DNA from: an uncultured Prevotellaceae bacterium
GTDB lineage: Bacteria; Bacteroidota; Bacteroidia; Bacteroidales; Bacteroidaceae
Assembly (NCBI GenBank): GCA_902762565.1
Contig: CACWOS010000006.1
Location: 1-64,000, forward strand
Length of the DNA stretch: 64,000 bases
Reading direction: 5' to 3'
In this document: positions 63,601 to 64,000 of the stretch, in pieces
Layout: each line of letters starts with the position of its first letter
Numbering within the stretch: the stretch's first letter is position 1
Program-made: the position numbers and the translations under genes
Notes under the pieces: generated by a model
Databases searched by the model: none
Told to the model about the DNA's origin: nothing
What the model saw: the letters and a program-made list of their open reading frames with translations, nothing else

Positions 63601-64000
63601 TGTATACCGGCACCGCCCGTTGGCAGGAGGCCCGCAGCTATGCAGAGAGCGTCATCAACGGTGGTACGTTCCAACTGGCACCGATCTACCGCAACCTGTT
63701 CATGGGTGACAACGACAGTAACGGCGCACAGCAGGAAATCATCCTGCCGGCTATCTATGATGGCAACACGCGTACCGACTATGGTGGCACTACTTTCCTC
63801 GTGGCCAGCTCATTTACGAATGGTGAAGGTGACAATGGGACGACACAGGTTTGGGCAGGAAACGTAAGCAAGCCGGACTTCGTCAATAAGTTCTTCACCC
63901 AAACGGCCGACATCCCTTATGCAAGTCCGGAGCAGACGGCATCAGCCGCCGGCGACGACCGCGCCCTGTTCTACGGCATCAACCACAGTTATGAACTGAG
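60696..64000 (+). CDS. DUF285 (BspA-like) repeats fused to a SusD domain, cut by the window edge
   Basis: One frame stays open from the ATG at 60696 to the edge (1101 codons plus two bases). A signal peptide ends LWAQ; there is no lipobox. Three DUF285/BspA-like modules follow (about 25-245, 250-485, 490-765), with repeats such as MFEECTSLTTLDLSNFNTANVTKM; each ends LVGGxGTTYD...YAHIDGG...NPGY. From about residue 765 the chain becomes SusD/RagB-like (LVRAMWNLQELPTDESYCVW, AEARFLRALQYYYLMDHFGNVP, ARLLLARLYLNSEVYTGTARW), parallel to the susD gene here. The SusD part appears GC-richer. The stop lies outside. Confidence 0.88.
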   Translation, partial: MNKILSTLFLILSVLMSANLWAQEPYIVLDSGDKLTMTYYYDANKSSHTSGYVVDFENRMSDNVYTNNRDYVEEIYIDSTFVNYPLTTANALFSNFTALTAIYGLGNLNTSNVEDMYAMFAVCTKLTSLDVSGLNTANVKYMGSMFEECTSLTTLDLSNFNTANVTKMSYMFYHCSSLMTIYVSSLWSTANVTSTNGATLFTACNNLVGGAGTTYDEEHQNVDYAHIDGGPDNPGYLTSSGETPNVVAPEAYAVLSGDNTTLTFYYDDQKVARNGMDIGPFAYLEHGFGESQRPWHDVRESITDVVFDSSMANDTTLISTGWWFYGCTNLKRTSGWQYLPTANIVDMWGMFENCSSLSSNPVEGGPDFSAFNTASLKRTCYLFHGCTSMTSIDLSTFNTANVTETEGMFKDCAALTTIYVGSGWTMTNVSGNWEDDMFSGSTSLVGGAGTTYDASNIGVSYAHIDGGPDNPGYLTSNGDTPYVVASEAYAVLSDDDVVLSQSATNITYGKKLTFYYDNQKSARNGMSVDFTDSMLREWNSSSSMITSVVFDSSFANDTTLTSTAWWFYNLGNLTTVTGIENLKTNNVTNMHMMFNGCSKLTSLDVSSFKTDNVVGMYGMFSECTGLTSLDLSSFNTASATDMGSMFSGCNSLTSLDVSSFNTANVTNMAAMFMNCTGLTTLDLSSFNTAKVENMDNMFCQNSLTTIYVDGTKWSTAAVASSTSMFYMCPNLVGGKGTTYDSNHVDASYAHIDGGMANPGYFTAKGGLADPLLARLYDNLALTTTDGNADGGNNDLSGSIDAAQTSLVRAMWNLQELPTDESYCVWMDAGIPALNTNTWSDSTQTQSMRGLYARLYHGIILANNYLANQHDGDMGKQAEARFLRALQYYYLMDHFGNVPLLTDTIDRQPLPVWEATPSDIELLTREEMFSYIENELQESLNSLPATNSYGRATATAARLLLARLYLNSEVYTGTARWQEARSYAESVINGGTFQLAPIYRNLFMGDNDSNGAQQEIILPAIYDGNTRTDYGGTTFLVASSFTNGEGDNGTTQVWAGNVSKPDFVNKFFTQTADIPYASPEQTASAAGDDRALFYGINHSYEL

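Overview
The window comes from a Bacteroidota chromosome, most likely Prevotella or a close relative (Segatella, Xylanibacter). The evidence is a SusC/SusD starch system, type IX secretion (T9SS) genes porU and porV, BACON, DUF285 (BspA-like) and DUF6722 proteins, Bacteroidota-type promoters (TTTG - about 20 bp - TAnnTTTG), and many secreted proteins ending in a YDLxGRxx...KGLYIxNGKKxx tail typical of T9SS cargo. I assign the genus from these features; I see no rRNA.

Layout. (1) 1-11.6 kb: the conserved translation/transcription block tuf(end)-tRNA-Trp-secE-nusG-rplK-rplA-rplJ-rplL-rpoB-rpoC, with an unusual L7/L12 that lacks most of its N-terminal domain. (2) 11.6-24 kb: a secreted GH43 arabinanase-like enzyme, a gamma-carbonic-anhydrase-like protein, an ECF sigma factor operon (sigma, putative anti-sigma, secreted protein), an outer-membrane barrel protein that shares the sigma operon's promoter motif, and a large GH5-GH43 fusion. 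(3) 23.8-41 kb: a starch locus. One arm (minus strand) is LacI regulator-sugar transporter-4-alpha-glucanotransferase-GH97 SusB. The divergent arm is susC-susD-susE-susF, followed after a repeat-rich spacer by a GH13 alpha-amylase with a T9SS-like tail. One 18-bp LacI-type palindrome lies exactly midway between the two divergent -7 boxes, and a second copy lies at nearly the same distance from the amylase promoter, so one regulator probably controls the whole pathway. (4) 41-49.7 kb: two glycosyltransferases, a well-folded candidate non-coding RNA, and a FAH family-porU-porV-ispF operon. (5) 49.7-51.8 kb: a HUH (Y1/RAYT-like) transposase gene carrying in-frame palindromic repeat insertions, followed by an array of 22-bp hairpin units. 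(6) 51.8-64 kb: cell-surface and secreted proteins, namely a protein with a 420-bp internal duplication, small peptides, a transglutaminase-like protein, a PEGA/beta-barrel protein, a BACON lipoprotein, and a gene cut by the window edge that fuses DUF285 repeats to a SusD domain.

The most distinctive signal is repetitive DNA outside normal feature types. First, CTAG repeats at an exact 9-bp period at three loci, and related 7-8-bp repeats just before start codons inside operons. Second, 8-bp repeats inside the coding sequences of porU and porV, where slippage would frameshift the T9SS sortase machinery. Third, arrays of 22-bp units built as short hairpins at two loci, one of them next to the RAYT-like gene. 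Together the third class and the RAYT-like gene look like a Bacteroidota counterpart of REP/RAYT systems. All functional statements rest on motifs read by eye; no database search was possible.
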